In this document: positions 24,114-32,751 of the stretch, piece after piece
Layout of the letters: every line of letters begins with the position of its first letter
How positions within the stretch are numbered: position 1 is the stretch's first letter
DNA from: Clostridia bacterium
GTDB taxonomy: Bacteria > Bacillota > Clostridia > Christensenellales > Pumilibacteraceae
DNA: 32,837 nt
Reading direction: 5' to 3'
NCBI GenBank assembly: GCA_022793815.1
Contig: JAAWDP010000005.1
Span: 1-32,837 of the forward strand
The notes under the pieces: generated by a model
What the model was told of the DNA's origin: nothing
The model's input: the letters and a program-made list of their open reading frames with translations, nothing else
Databases searched by the model: none
Program-made: the position numbers and the translations under genes

Positions 24114-24638
24114 GTGGAGTTTTCGGGCGAAACAACGGTAAATAAACTTATTCTGCTGTTCGTTTTCGATAAAATGGATATTCCCATAACCGAGAATACC
24201 ATTATCGAAATGTGTACGAGCCGCAATATGTGGCTTACGTATCTCGACTGCATACAAGCCATTACCGAGCTGCTTGAAACACAGTTTATTTACGAATCGC
24301 TTTGCGACGGCAACAAGTATTACTCCATAACCCCCGACGGACGCATGTGCCTTGCGATGTTTTTCATGCAGATTCCCACCTCGCTGCGCAGCGACATCAC
24401 GCAATACATCAAGGAAAACCGCACGATGTTCCGCCGCCAGCAAGAGTATCTTGCCACATACAAGAAAAACAGCGACGGCACTTATACCGTTACGCTGAAA
24501 ATAGCGGGTCCTATACAGACCACGCTGGAAATGAAATTAAACGTAGCCAACCGCCGCACCGCAAAAAGCGTGCACCAGAAATGGAAAGAAAAAGCGGCGC
24601 AGGTATATTCGACCATTTACGAAACACTTATAGATTAG
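24114..24638 (+). CDS. DUF4364 family protein (winged-helix-like regulator)
   Basis: The start is GTG 24114, nine bases after GGAGGG; an in-frame extension to 24066 contains the promoter. The 174-residue protein opens with VNKLILLFVFDKMDIPITENT, followed by a winged-helix-like part with YLDCIQAITELLE and a YYSITPDGRMCL wing, as in DUF4364 proteins of Clostridia, which look like PadR/MarR-type DNA-binding folds. The C-terminal half (95-174) is basic and beta-rich. The regulatory target is unknown. It is followed after 27 bases by the TSCPD protein gene and likely shares a transcript with it. The cytoplasmic location follows from the lack of hydrophobic segments. Confidence 0.85.
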   Translation: MEFSGETTVNKLILLFVFDKMDIPITENTIIEMCTSRNMWLTYLDCIQAITELLETQFIYESLCDGNKYYSITPDGRMCLAMFFMQIPTSLRSDITQYIKENRTMFRRQQEYLATYKKNSDGTYTVTLKIAGPIQTTLEMKLNVANRRTAKSVHQKWKEKAAQVYSTIYETLID

Positions 24639-24665
24639 GGTATATTTTACACGGGAGTACTTTTT

Positions 24666-24929
24666 ATGGAATCTTACAGAACAAGCGGCACTTGCTGTCG
24701 GCAAATCATTTTCGAAGTGGATGACGGCGTTTTGAAATCGCTGAAATTCGTCAACGGTTGCAGCGGCAACACACAGGGCGTATCGCGGCTTGCGGTCGGC
24801 ATGAAAATAGACGACGTTATCGATAAACTGAAAGGCATTCAGTGCCGCGGCGGCACGTCATGCCCCGACCAACTGGCAAAAGCCTTGATTGAATATAAGG
24901 AGCGGCTTGCGCGCGGCGAAGTGCGTTAG
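24666..24929 (+). CDS. TIGR03905-type TSCPD domain protein
   Basis: This 87-residue protein matches the small TSCPD-domain family: a start with SGTCCRQIIFEV, FVNGCSGNTQGVSRLAVGM in the middle, and the GIQCRGGTSCPDQLAKAL signature that gives the domain its name. The same domain closes some vitamin B12-dependent ribonucleotide reductases. The stand-alone proteins are common in Clostridia, and their function is not established. Five Cys (9 or 10, 32, 60, 66 and neighbours) could bind metal. GGGAG lies about nine bases upstream of ATG 24666. It is the second gene after DUF4364 and is followed by a strong terminator. Confidence 0.92.
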   Translation: MESYRTSGTCCRQIIFEVDDGVLKSLKFVNGCSGNTQGVSRLAVGMKIDDVIDKLKGIQCRGGTSCPDQLAKALIEYKERLARGEVR

Positions 24930-24963
24930 ACCCCACTCCTTTTTCGCAGGTACAGTAACAGCA

Positions 24964-25003
24964 AAAAGCCAAGAGTCTTTTACGACTCTCGGCTTTTGTT
25001 TTT
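24964..25003 (+). terminator. Bidirectional terminator between the TSCPD gene and valS
   Basis: AAAAGCC and AGAGTC (24964-24977) pair with GACTCT and GGCTTTT (24984-24997), with one internal mismatch, followed by a T-rich run. The minus-strand reading also ends in TTTTTG, so it can serve valS. Confidence 0.9.
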
Positions 25004-25039
25004 TCTTTTCTGCCGATTCAACCGAACGGACGCCCCTAC

Positions 25040-27655
25040 TTATGAGAGCTGTTCGAGTTTTTTGAGAAGGTCGGCTTTGAGCGCCGAATATTTCTCGACC
25101 TTTTCTTTTTCCTGTTTTATCAAAAACTCGGGAGCTTTGGCTACGAAACCGCCGTTATTCAGTTTGCCCTCCGCACGCGCGAGCTCGCTCTCCACGGTTT
25201 CGAGTTCCTTTTTGATTCTTTCGCGTTCTTTATCCGAATCGATGAGTTCGCCGAGCGGCAGATACACCTCGGCGATATCGCCCACCACGGTCACGAATTT
25301 GCCGTCGGGCTTTTCGCCTATCACAGTGCGGCTGCCCTGAGCCAGTTTTTCGATATACTTGGCGGCTTTCTCGACAAGCGGTTTACAGCCGTCTTTCGGC
25401 ATAATGTACAGAGCCGTGCGCGTGGACTGGCGAACGTTCATTTCGCTGCGTATATTGCGTATCTTGCGAATGAGCTCGAGCACGCTGCGCATGTCGCTTG
25501 CCTGTTTGCGGTATTTGCTTTTCACGGGCTCGGGGAACGGCGAAATCATTATATCTTCCGCGTCTTTTTTAGGCAGACTGTCGTAAATTTCAGCCGTCAC
25601 GAACGGTATTACGGGATGAGCGAGTTTGAGCAGCTGCGTAAGCACATGCACGAGCACGCTTACGGTGTCGGCGCGTTTTTGCGCATTGTCGCTGTAAAGC
25701 GCTGTTTTGCTGAGTTCTATATAATTGTCGCAGAATTCGCTGCGGATAAACTCGTAAAGTTTTGCCGCCGCCAAACCGACCTCGTACTTGTCCATATACT
25801 TGATTACAGACGACGTGAGCGCATTCATTTTTGCGAGTATCCACATATCCGCGGGCGAAAGCTTGACGTCTTTGACGTCCTTTATTTCCACTCCGTCGCA
25901 GTTCATGAGAACGAAACGCGCGGCATTCCAAATTTTATTGATGAAGTTGCGGTAGCCTTCGCACTTGTCCTCGTTGTACTTTATGTCGCCGCCCGCTTTT
26001 ACGCCGCTGACAAGCGATATGCGCAACGTGTCCGCGCCGTATTTGTCTATTATCTCGATAGGGTCTACGCCGTTGCCGAGCGATTTGCTCATCTTGCGAC
26101 CGAGTTTGTCGCGGACGATACCGTGAATAAGCACTTCGTCGAACGGGTGTTTGCCCGTATGTTCGAGTCCCGAGAATATCATTCGCGCGACCCAGAAGAA
26201 AATTATGTCGTAGCCGGTTATGAGCAGCGAAGTCGGATAGAAATACTGCAAATCCCGTGTGTTGTCGGGATAGCCGAGAGTCGAGAACGGCCACAGTGCG
26301 GACGAAAACCAGGTGTCGAGCACGTCCTCGTCCTGATGTACTTTACCGCCGCATTCGGGGCAAGCGGTCAAGTCGTGTTTGGAAACGAATGTTTTGCCGC
26401 AGCCGTCGCAGTAGTATGCGGGAATGCGGTGTCCCCACCAGAGCTGGCGACTGATACACCAGTCGCGGATATTTTCCATCCAGTGCAAATACACTTTCTC
26501 GAAGCGTTTGGGCATTATATTGACTGTTTTGTCCTTTACGACTTTTATCGCGGGCGCGGCAAGCGGCTCCATTTTAACAAACCACTGCTTGGAAACCATC
26601 GGCTCGATTACGGTATTGCAGCGATAGCAGTGCCCGACTTTGTTCGCGTGCTTGACCGTCTTGACCAACAGTCCCTCTTTTTCGAGGTCGGCAAGCATAG
26701 CCGCGCGGGCCTGCCACCTGTCCATTCCGCAGTATTTGCCTGCTTTTTCGTTCATTTTCGCCGTATCGTCCATTACTTTTATGACGGCGAGATTGTGACG
26801 GCGTCCGACTTCGAAATCGTTGGGGTCGTGCGCGGGAGTTATTTTGACCGCGCCCGTACCGAAACCGCTTTCCACATAGTCGTCCGCGATTACGGGAATC
26901 TGTCTGCCAGTGAGCGGAAGCGACAGCATTTTGCCGACATACTTTTCGTATTTCTTATCCTTGGGATTTACTGCCACCGCGCTGTCGCCTATGAGCGTTT
27001 CGGGACGCGTGGTCGCTACCGTTATAAATCCGCCGCTGCCGTCCGCAAGCGGATATTTGATATGCCAAAGGTGCGAGTCCGCATCCTCGTATTCGACTTC
27101 GGCATCGGAAATGGCGGTTTTACAGCACGGGCACCAGTTTATTATGCGGTCGCCGCGGTATATAAGACCTTTGTCGTAGAGGTTTACGAACACTTCGCGC
27201 ACGGCTTTCGAGCAGCGCTCGTCCATGGTGAAAGCCTGTCTGTCCCAGTCGCAGGACGAACCGAGCATTTTAAGCTGTTCGACTATGCGTCCGCCGAACT
27301 TCTCTTTCCAGTCGTAAGCACGCTTCAAAAAGCCGTCGCGTCCGACGTCGGCTTTCGTGAGTCCGTCCTCTTTCATCTTTTCGACGACTTTGACTTCGGT
27401 TGCTATCGACGCATGGTCTACGCCCGGCAGCCAAAGCGTTTCGTATCCGCGCATACGTTTGTAACGGGTCACGGCGTCCTGCAAAGTCATATCCAGCGCA
27501 TGTCCGACATGCAGCTGTCCCGTTATGTTCGGGGGCGGCATAACTATCGTAAACGGCTTTTTACCGGAATCGGGACGGGCATGGAAATATTTGCTGTCCG
27601 TCCATTTTTTATACAATCTCTGTTCGAAACTTTTCGGTTCGTAGGTCTTGTCCAT
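25040..27655 (-). CDS. valS: Valyl-tRNA synthetase
   Basis: This 871-residue class I synthetase charges tRNA-Val with valine. ATG 27655 is chosen because AAGGAG lies nine bases upstream; an in-frame extension to 27688 covers the promoter. The HIGH motif reads HVGH at residues 49-52 after PPPNITG. The editing domain contains TTRPETLIGDSAVAVNP. KMSKS is at 521-525. Three Cys pairs (NWCPCCK, HCYRCN, and CDGC with CPEC) form zinc-binding knuckles. The anticodon-binding domain follows, with a C-terminal coiled coil (about 800-870, Glu/Lys-rich). No T-box leader precedes it, unusual among Firmicutes synthetase genes; the leader is only about 20 bases. The cognate tRNA-Val(CAC) lies at the window start. 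Confidence 0.98.
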   Translation of the reverse strand: MDKTYEPKSFEQRLYKKWTDSKYFHARPDSGKKPFTIVMPPPNITGQLHVGHALDMTLQDAVTRYKRMRGYETLWLPGVDHASIATEVKVVEKMKEDGLTKADVGRDGFLKRAYDWKEKFGGRIVEQLKMLGSSCDWDRQAFTMDERCSKAVREVFVNLYDKGLIYRGDRIINWCPCCKTAISDAEVEYEDADSHLWHIKYPLADGSGGFITVATTRPETLIGDSAVAVNPKDKKYEKYVGKMLSLPLTGRQIPVIADDYVESGFGTGAVKITPAHDPNDFEVGRRHNLAVIKVMDDTAKMNEKAGKYCGMDRWQARAAMLADLEKEGLLVKTVKHANKVGHCYRCNTVIEPMVSKQWFVKMEPLAAPAIKVVKDKTVNIMPKRFEKVYLHWMENIRDWCISRQLWWGHRIPAYYCDGCGKTFVSKHDLTACPECGGKVHQDEDVLDTWFSSALWPFSTLGYPDNTRDLQYFYPTSLLITGYDIIFFWVARMIFSGLEHTGKHPFDEVLIHGIVRDKLGRKMSKSLGNGVDPIEIIDKYGADTLRISLVSGVKAGGDIKYNEDKCEGYRNFINKIWNAARFVLMNCDGVEIKDVKDVKLSPADMWILAKMNALTSSVIKYMDKYEVGLAAAKLYEFIRSEFCDNYIELSKTALYSDNAQKRADTVSVLVHVLTQLLKLAHPVIPFVTAEIYDSLPKKDAEDIMISPFPEPVKSKYRKQASDMRSVLELIRKIRNIRSEMNVRQSTRTALYIMPKDGCKPLVEKAAKYIEKLAQGSRTVIGEKPDGKFVTVVGDIAEVYLPLGELIDSDKERERIKKELETVESELARAEGKLNNGGFVAKAPEFLIKQEKEKVEKYSALKADLLKKLEQLS

Positions 27656-27678
27656 TTTGTGCTCCTTTTTTCTTCCAT

Positions 27679-27707
27679 AGTATAGCACAACAAGGCATTA
27701 TTTGCAA
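27679..27707 (-). promoter_or_regulatory. Sigma-A promoter of valS
   Basis: On the minus strand TTGCAA (27707-27702), 17 bases, TATACT (27684-27679) with an extended -10 TG. Confidence 0.82.
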
Positions 27708-27745
27708 GAAAAAAGCAAAGCCTTTTTTTCGAAAAAGACTTTGCT
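27707..27745 (-). terminator. Terminator of the DUF262-HNH gene
   Basis: On the minus strand AGCAAAG (27745-27739 side) pairs with CTTTGCT (27720-27714), with inner A/T pairs around a CGAAA turn, then six T. The T run reaches the valS -35 box. Confidence 0.8.
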
Positions 27746-27767
27746 GAAAAACATTTTTTAAAGGCTT

Positions 27768-27795
27768 AGACCCCTCGACTGCGCTCGGGGTGACA
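27768..27795 (+). repeat. REP-like dispersed palindromic element
   Basis: AGACCCCTCGACTGCGCTCG plus GGGTGACA forms an imperfect inverted repeat (CCCC/GGGG core with a G-C-rich loop). Very similar elements, whose complement begins TGTCACCC and ends GGGTCT, are scattered between genes of many bacteria. Only one copy is seen here, just downstream of the defence-like gene pair. Function unknown; the rest of 27746-27852 holds nothing else recognised. Confidence 0.5.
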
Positions 27796-27852
27796 AGTAA
27801 ATTAAGCTTTAATCTGTGGTTATATTGCGTTTGCGGCGGAAGCGATATTATA

Positions 27853-29016
27853 CTATCTGTTCCCTTTCGCTCTATTGTGAGTTTTGCAAAGCATTTGACA
27901 GTTTGCTATATCAGTCGCGCCGCCCTTACTCCAAGCCGTGATATGGTCGGCGTCCATTTCGTTTAACTTCCATATCCGCGTTTTATTTGCGTCGGAGCCG
28001 AGAGCGCACAGCGGGCAGTTGGAAACATTATGCGCGCCAGCGTCCGCCGTTTGCTTGCGGTACACCGTTTGTTTGGTCGCTTCGTCAAATACGCGAATGT
28101 CAAGAAGTTTTCCGTCGGTGCAACCGCCCAAAACATACTCGAATATGCCTTTGCGGTTTTTTACATACGGGTCGGAATACAACTTCTTTACTTGCTCGGA
28201 CACGGTTTGCGGATTGTACGCCGTAGCGTGATACTGTTCGTACAGTCTGCCCCACTCCAAGCCGCACATTTCTTTTTCTACATTGCGGAAAATACTACGC
28301 GCCCACTCTATAACCGTATTAAAATAGGTTTGCAATTCGCGTATGTCTGTATCGTAACGATGCAAACTCATATATTCGTCTATATGCCCCTTGCTTACCC
28401 ATTCGAGCGCGGTGCGCAAATAGTCTTGACGGTTTACGTTACCCGCAACGAACGCGCTCCATTTTTGTATATTCGCATTTTGGGAATTACTGAACTCCGC
28501 CTTTGCCATAGTTACAAAAGGTCCGCTATGTATAGCGTTTGAGAGTTCTTGCTCGTTAAGCGGAACGCCCGCTATATTTATAGTTTTGAACCATTCTTTT
28601 ATTTCGCTTTCCGTTCCTTCGCACTCATATATTAAAAGTTTTGTTTGCAAAATCTTATTTTGCAAATCGGCGGCAAGTCCTTCAAAATAGCACGGTATTC
28701 CGTTTGAACCTTTTATAACTAATTTATTTGTAACAAAACGCCCCAAACTTGTAATACGCTGCTGCCCGTCCAAAACCTCGAACTTATCTTCGGCTACTTT
28801 GGTAAAGTATATAAGCCCCAAAGGATAGCCTTTTAATACCGATTCAATAACGGCAACGTCGCGTTTGCCGTCGGCGTATATGTAGTTACGTTGATATTCG
28901 GGCTGTATGGTGAGCTTGCCCGAAAGTCCGAACAAGCCTTTGCCCTCGTATTCGTTATATACGAACCCTTTGCAGATTTCGTCTACCGTGATTTCCGTTT
29001 TGAGTGTGGTTTTCAT
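27853..29016 (-). CDS. DUF262-HNH endonuclease
   Basis: This 387-residue protein has an N-terminal DUF262 (ParB/GmrSD-N-like) domain with IQPEYQRNY at 38-45 and [11 protein letters not shown], in which DGQQR at 83-87 is the conserved nucleotide-hydrolysis motif. After a helical middle part comes a C-terminal HNH nuclease domain: Cys334-x2-Cys337, [11 protein letters not shown] with His358, Asn372 in DIANCQ, and [10 protein letters not shown] with Cys377 and His380. DUF262 proteins such as GmrS/GmrD use NTP hydrolysis to drive cleavage of modified DNA, but GmrD carries DUF1524 rather than this classic HNH. ATG 29016 overlaps the stop of the methyltransferase gene (TAATG), so the two are translated together. 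Confidence 0.9.
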   Translation of the reverse strand: MKTTLKTEITVDEICKGFVYNEYEGKGLFGLSGKLTIQPEYQRNYIYADGKRDVAVIESVLKGYPLGLIYFTKVAEDKFEVLDGQQRITSLGRFVTNKLVIKGSNGIPCYFEGLAADLQNKILQTKLLIYECEGTESEIKEWFKTINIAGVPLNEQELSNAIHSGPFVTMAKAEFSNSQNANIQKWSAFVAGNVNRQDYLRTALEWVSKGHIDEYMSLHRYDTDIRELQTYFNTVIEWARSIFRNVEKEMCGLEWGRLYEQYHATAYNPQTVSEQVKKLYSDPYVKNRKGIFEYVLGGCTDGKLLDIRVFDEATKQTVYRKQTADAGAHNVSNCPLCALGSDANKTRIWKLNEMDADHITAWSKGGATDIANCQMLCKTHNRAKGNR

Positions 29017-30098
29017 TAGTTACCCCTTTTATGCCGTATTATCAAGCGATTATATATTTTCTGCCCGTCTATTAAAGTGTAGCATTTGTATCCTATCCAT
29101 CGTGCTGAATTTGCAATGCCTAATATTTCAAATTGTTCGGGATTGTACTTGTCGAGAAAACTTATAGGCACGCCCATTATGCCGTCATAATCGCTCGGTA
29201 TAGCGTCGGTATATGATACGTCCAAAATATCATAACCGTCATACTTTTTATAGCCTATTCCCCTTATTTCTTTATGCCGACTAAAAGTAATATTATCTTC
29301 CATCGTCATAAGACTTAAAGGCTGGTGTCTACGACCGTGTTCTATGCTCGTATACCAACAAGAATTGCCGAGCCGCGTATAATTGCCTTTATATCCAAGT
29401 CGTTCCGCTTTTTCTCTGTCCTTTTCGGCTATCTCGTATCCGTCGGGAACGCCGAATACCATATCGCAACCGTTCCCCGTAGCCCCCAACCATATTTTAT
29501 TATCTTTTATGAGCGGAAAAACCTCTTTATATGTGATAGCGTTCATATTGCCGATTATGGCAAACTGCTTACCGCTCTCCATAATCCACGCCAAGAACTC
29601 ACGGAAAAGTGAAAACGGCGGATTAGTGATTATAATATCCGCTTCGTCGCGGTATTTTTTAACTTCGTCGCTTCTAAAATCCCCGTCGCCCTCTAAATAT
29701 TCCCACTCTAAATCGTCTATGTCAATGCGTCCGCTCTTATTTGTATCGCGCGTTAAAGTAAAAATCTTTCCGTGCGAGCGCGTCTTTTTTTCGTCGAACT
29801 TCGGGCTTTCCGTTTCAAACATTGAAAGTTGATACGGAATACTTAAAGGCTTGCTATCCGCCGCATAACTCGTGCTAATCAACTTCTTTATTCCGTATCG
29901 AGTAAAATTTTGCGCGAAAAAGCGCGTGAAGTTGCTCCATTCGGGGTCGTCGCACGGTAATAATATTGTTTTACCGCGAAACACATCGGAGTTATAATCC
30001 ACATAAGCGTCAACTTCTTTTTGAATATCCGCATACTGCGTGTAAAACTCGTCGTTCTTTGCGTTCTTCGCTTCGGATAAATTTGTATTTGCCGCCAT
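29016..30098 (-). CDS. Adenine-specific DNA methyltransferase, EcoRI-methylase family
   Basis: This 360-residue protein resembles the M.EcoRI family of N6-adenine methyltransferases: an [19 protein letters not shown] start, [11 protein letters not shown] near residue 47, and the catalytic NPPF at 159-162 in [15 protein letters not shown]. The family transfers a methyl group from S-adenosylmethionine to adenine in a specific site. ATG 30098 is preferred: AAGGTG lies six bases upstream and a promoter (30126-30155) includes the upstream in-frame TTG as its -35 box. It is translationally coupled by TAATG to the DUF262-HNH nuclease, so the pair is a likely restriction-modification or related defence unit. 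The recognised site cannot be read from sequence. Confidence 0.92.
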   Translation of the reverse strand: MAANTNLSEAKNAKNDEFYTQYADIQKEVDAYVDYNSDVFRGKTILLPCDDPEWSNFTRFFAQNFTRYGIKKLISTSYAADSKPLSIPYQLSMFETESPKFDEKKTRSHGKIFTLTRDTNKSGRIDIDDLEWEYLEGDGDFRSDEVKKYRDEADIIITNPPFSLFREFLAWIMESGKQFAIIGNMNAITYKEVFPLIKDNKIWLGATGNGCDMVFGVPDGYEIAEKDREKAERLGYKGNYTRLGNSCWYTSIEHGRRHQPLSLMTMEDNITFSRHKEIRGIGYKKYDGYDILDVSYTDAIPSDYDGIMGVPISFLDKYNPEQFEILGIANSARWIGYKCYTLIDGQKIYNRLIIRHKRGN

Positions 30099-30125
30099 AG
30101 CCGCACCTTTGCCTTGGTTTTTTAT

Positions 30126-30155
30126 CGTATATACATTTATTTCGGGTTTTTTCAA
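30126..30155 (-). promoter_or_regulatory. Promoter of the methyltransferase/DUF262-HNH unit
   Basis: On the minus strand TTGAAA (30155-30150), 18 bases, TATACG (30131-30126). The leader to ATG 30098 is about 20 bases. It explains why the longer open frame from 30155 is not the start. Confidence 0.6.
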
Positions 30156-30170
30156 GGAGACGTATGCGGG

Positions 30171-32090
30171 TCAGCAGCCGCGTGAACCGCCGCCGCCACC
30201 GCCGCCTCCCGAGGAGCCGCCGTGACCGCCACCGCCGCCTCCGCTGCTGCCGCCGCCCGACGACGAGGCAAGAGAATGGGAAAAGCCGGAAAACGCAGCC
30301 GCGGAAATACCGTTGGACCATGCAGGCATTTCGAAGCCCAGCGACTTGAATCTTTTTTCCACTTTATCGCTTATGCCCATTATCAGACAGAAAGGTATGA
30401 CGTGAGAAAAGTATTCGGGGTCGGATTCGAACATTGCCTCTATTCGGTCGAGTTCGGCATAAAGCAGGAAATTTTTGAACCCTATCATACGTCCGTAGTC
30501 GCGCTCGTACTCGGTCGCCCTGCGACGCAGAAAATGCGAAAGTATATAGAGCACGGCATACCAAAGCGGCGCTATGAATATCAGCTTTGCATAGTCGTAC
30601 AGCGGGATATAGAATATCATGCCGAAAGCGAACAGCGGCATAGCGGTGAACGCTATCGGGAAAATGTACATGATGATTGTAGTTCGCTCGCGTGCCTGCA
30701 CCGCGCCCGGCAGCGCGCCTGCGGTAATGAACAGCAGGAAAAACAGCGGCAGCGCATTGGAGCACAATATGCAGTAATAAATAAACAGCGCATAAAAAGG
30801 AAATATCATGCACGCAACGAGCGCAATGTGGGCTTTGTTGATGTTTTTGTGCAGCGTGCGCGGCGTTTCGGCTTCACTCTTTAACGATTCGTATGCGCGG
30901 CTCAAACGGGTGTCGGTAGAGAGGATTTGCGCGCGTGTGGAAAACTCGCTGCTGCGTTTGAACATCGTGTTGAAATACGCGCGTTCCGCTTTGCTTGCGT
31001 CCTCGGACAAATCCTTTTTCTTGCACACTATCAAATCTTTTTTGCCGTCGGGGAAAATCTCTACGACGCCCTCGTCCGCCCATTGCGTAATTACCGCGGC
31101 TATGTCCTTCCCTTTTACCGTACCGTTCCACAGTGCGGAAAAACGCAGTGCGCGTTTAAAGTTTTCGGGCGGATAAAATTCAACCTGTTCGACGGGTTTA
31201 CCCGTAGAGAATTTCAAGAATATCACGGCGCCGATTACCATAGAAGCAAGCGCCAAAGCAAGAAATACGAAGTAATACCAGATAATGCGGTGTTTCACCG
31301 AAAAATAGCCGTCGTCGAAAAGCACCTGGACGGTGTAGCCGACTTTTTCCTTACAGGGCTTTGCGTACACCTCGACGACGTTGCCGTCTACCGTCACCGA
31401 CTCGCCGCTGTCGACGTCGGGCTCGAACGGACGCATGCCGTTAGTGCGCAGCGAAACCGAGTCTGCCTCTATCTGCGTCGGAAAAGTTATTAACGCATGA
31501 AACGAGCGCGTATAGTCCATGGCGTAGCCGAGCACGTCGAACGTGAAATCGTCGAAGCCTTTTACTTTGTCGTCGCCCATATCGTAAACATAGGACAGCA
31601 CGAAAGTATTAAGCGTCGAGGGGTCGCTTTGGTCCGTTGCAGGAAAATACGCACCGTCGGGAAGCTGCATTTTAATCGAGTGGAACTGTCCCTGCTCGTA
31701 AAGACTGCGCGTAACTTTCGCCGCCGAGCCGTTGATGGTGACTTCGACGTCGCTGAGGTTTGCTATGTATTCGCTGCCTTTTATTCGCTCTCCGCCGACT
31801 ATTCGCGTGGTTTGCGATACGCGCTGGATGTCGCGGATTATACCCGTGTTTTCGCCGCCGCGTATATACCCTATCTTCATGGTTTCGGTAACGGCAAGCG
31901 TCTTGTCGGTGCGGACGTCTATTTTAACGTCGACGTCTTCGAACCACCAGTTCGTATCTATCATGGTCGTACCGTCTTCGTCCACATGCGATTCGGCATA
32001 AGCAGCCGTAACCGTGCCGCTTGCCATGATTAACACGAGCAGAATCAGCGACGCTATCGGCGCTATAAATTTGAGAAGTTTGGATTTCAA
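30171..32090 (-). CDS. DUF2207 family membrane protein
   Basis: This 639-residue protein has a signal peptide (residues 1-31, Lys-rich then hydrophobic, ending AAYA), a beta-rich DUF2207 extracellular domain (about 35-250, with WWFEDVDVKIDVRTDKTLAV), a membrane helix near 270-292, a cytoplasmic part, four more helices near 430-520 and a Gly/Ser-rich tail (final 35 residues), which is typical of this family. TTG 32090 is chosen because AAAGGAG lies eight bases upstream and it starts the signal peptide exactly; an ATG at 32126 overlaps the predicted transcription start. The function of DUF2207 is not established. The promoter at 32131-32159 is fully consensus, and no clear terminator separates it from the methyltransferase gene. 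Confidence 0.9.
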   Translation of the reverse strand: MKSKLLKFIAPIASLILLVLIMASGTVTAAYAESHVDEDGTTMIDTNWWFEDVDVKIDVRTDKTLAVTETMKIGYIRGGENTGIIRDIQRVSQTTRIVGGERIKGSEYIANLSDVEVTINGSAAKVTRSLYEQGQFHSIKMQLPDGAYFPATDQSDPSTLNTFVLSYVYDMGDDKVKGFDDFTFDVLGYAMDYTRSFHALITFPTQIEADSVSLRTNGMRPFEPDVDSGESVTVDGNVVEVYAKPCKEKVGYTVQVLFDDGYFSVKHRIIWYYFVFLALALASMVIGAVIFLKFSTGKPVEQVEFYPPENFKRALRFSALWNGTVKGKDIAAVITQWADEGVVEIFPDGKKDLIVCKKKDLSEDASKAERAYFNTMFKRSSEFSTRAQILSTDTRLSRAYESLKSEAETPRTLHKNINKAHIALVACMIFPFYALFIYYCILCSNALPLFFLLFITAGALPGAVQARERTTIIMYIFPIAFTAMPLFAFGMIFYIPLYDYAKLIFIAPLWYAVLYILSHFLRRRATEYERDYGRMIGFKNFLLYAELDRIEAMFESDPEYFSHVIPFCLIMGISDKVEKRFKSLGFEMPAWSNGISAAAFSGFSHSLASSSGGGSSGGGGGGHGGSSGGGGGGGGSRGC

Positions 32091-32130
32091 TTCGAAAACT
32101 CCTTTTAACATGTATTGCGACTTCATGACA

Positions 32131-32159
32131 ATTATACTACTGTCCGCGGCTTTTGTCAA
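32131..32159 (-). promoter_or_regulatory. Consensus sigma-A promoter of the DUF2207 gene
   Basis: On the minus strand TTGACA (32159-32154), 17 bases, TATAAT (32136-32131). The start near 32124 leaves a leader of about 34 bases before TTG 32090. Confidence 0.9.
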
Positions 32160-32235
32160 CAGGTATGCGTTTTCACCCTGCAATTGCGCATTAAAGCGGC
32201 TCTCACGTTTGGACGGCAGCGGACATATCATGGTA

Positions 32236-32415
32236 TATAATCGGGAAAGCCGAGGCAAATGCACGCGCTTTTTTGCGGCTTTACATCTTCGGTGCGGTAA
32301 AAGAATGCCGAGCGAATCCGAAAAATACGGTCGGCGGCAAAGCTCGGACTGCCGAAAAAACGGTTCTTTTGCAAAGGCAATACCCGAAAGAAAAACATAA
32401 GGAGAACTTATAAAA
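32236..32415 (+). other. GC-rich leader before the truncated binding-protein gene
   Basis: A TATAAT at 32236-32241 has only a poorly spaced TTGGAC (32209) upstream, so the promoter is weak or activated. The following 170 bases hold several complementary GC-rich segments (for example CGAGC/GCTCG and CGGC/GCCG around 32310-32355). This could be a riboswitch or an untranslated leader. I tried TPP, guanidine and c-di-GMP consensus features and found no convincing match. Confidence 0.3.
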
Positions 32416-32700
32416 ATGAAGAAAAGATTTTTTGCCGCTTTATTCGCCGCGGCTATGCTCTGCCTCGTATGCGTGGCGGGCTGTGACTGCTCGGGCGGCG
32501 GCAAAACGAAAATAAGGCTCAGCGAGGTTACGCACAGTATCTTCTATGCGCCGATGTATCTTGCCGACAATCTCGGATATTTCGAGGAAGAAAATCTCGA
32601 CGTGTCGTTTACGAATGCGGGCGGCGCAGACAAAGTAATGACGGCGGTGGCTTCGGGCAGCGCAGACATCGGGCTTATGGGTCCCGAAGCCGTGATATAA
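32416..32700 (+). pseudogene. Truncated NMT1/TauA-like ABC solute-binding lipoprotein
   Basis: The 94-residue frame starts with a lipoprotein signal (hydrophobic core then VAGC, lipidated Cys23) and continues as a typical NMT1/TauA-like binding protein: IRLSEVTHSIFYAPMYLADN, GYFEEENLDVSF and AVASGSADIGLMGPEA. Members run to about 320-340 residues; this one stops in GPEAVI at 32700. A shifted frame adds about a dozen plausible codons up to a TAA at 32745, then the ribosome binding site of the next gene follows, so the rest of the gene is absent. No transporter permease or ATPase is nearby. It is most likely a deletion remnant; an assembly join is an alternative. Confidence 0.75.
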
Positions 32701-32751
32701 ATACATACTTCAAGAGGACGATAAAATTTACTCATAAAGGAGAAAGTTTAT

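Noticed and set aside
25616-27685. 689-codon open frame on the plus strand antisense to valS
   Set aside because: It is exactly opposite a clearly conserved valS. It arises because codon use makes antisense stops rare; it has no ribosome binding site or recognisable domain.
30171-30275. Gly/Ser-codon repeats that look like a tandem or CRISPR-like array
   Set aside because: They encode the Gly-rich tail typical of DUF2207 proteins. There are no spacers or regular repeat units.
32250-32400. c-di-GMP, TPP or guanidine riboswitch
   Set aside because: A GGCAAA-type element occurs, but the pairing and spacing of those classes are not met, and no CTGAGA or ACGG box is present.
32090-32504. Longer N-terminus for the DUF2207 protein
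   Set aside because: It would include the consensus promoter at 32131-32159. The TTG at 32090 has a proper ribosome binding site and starts a clean signal peptide.
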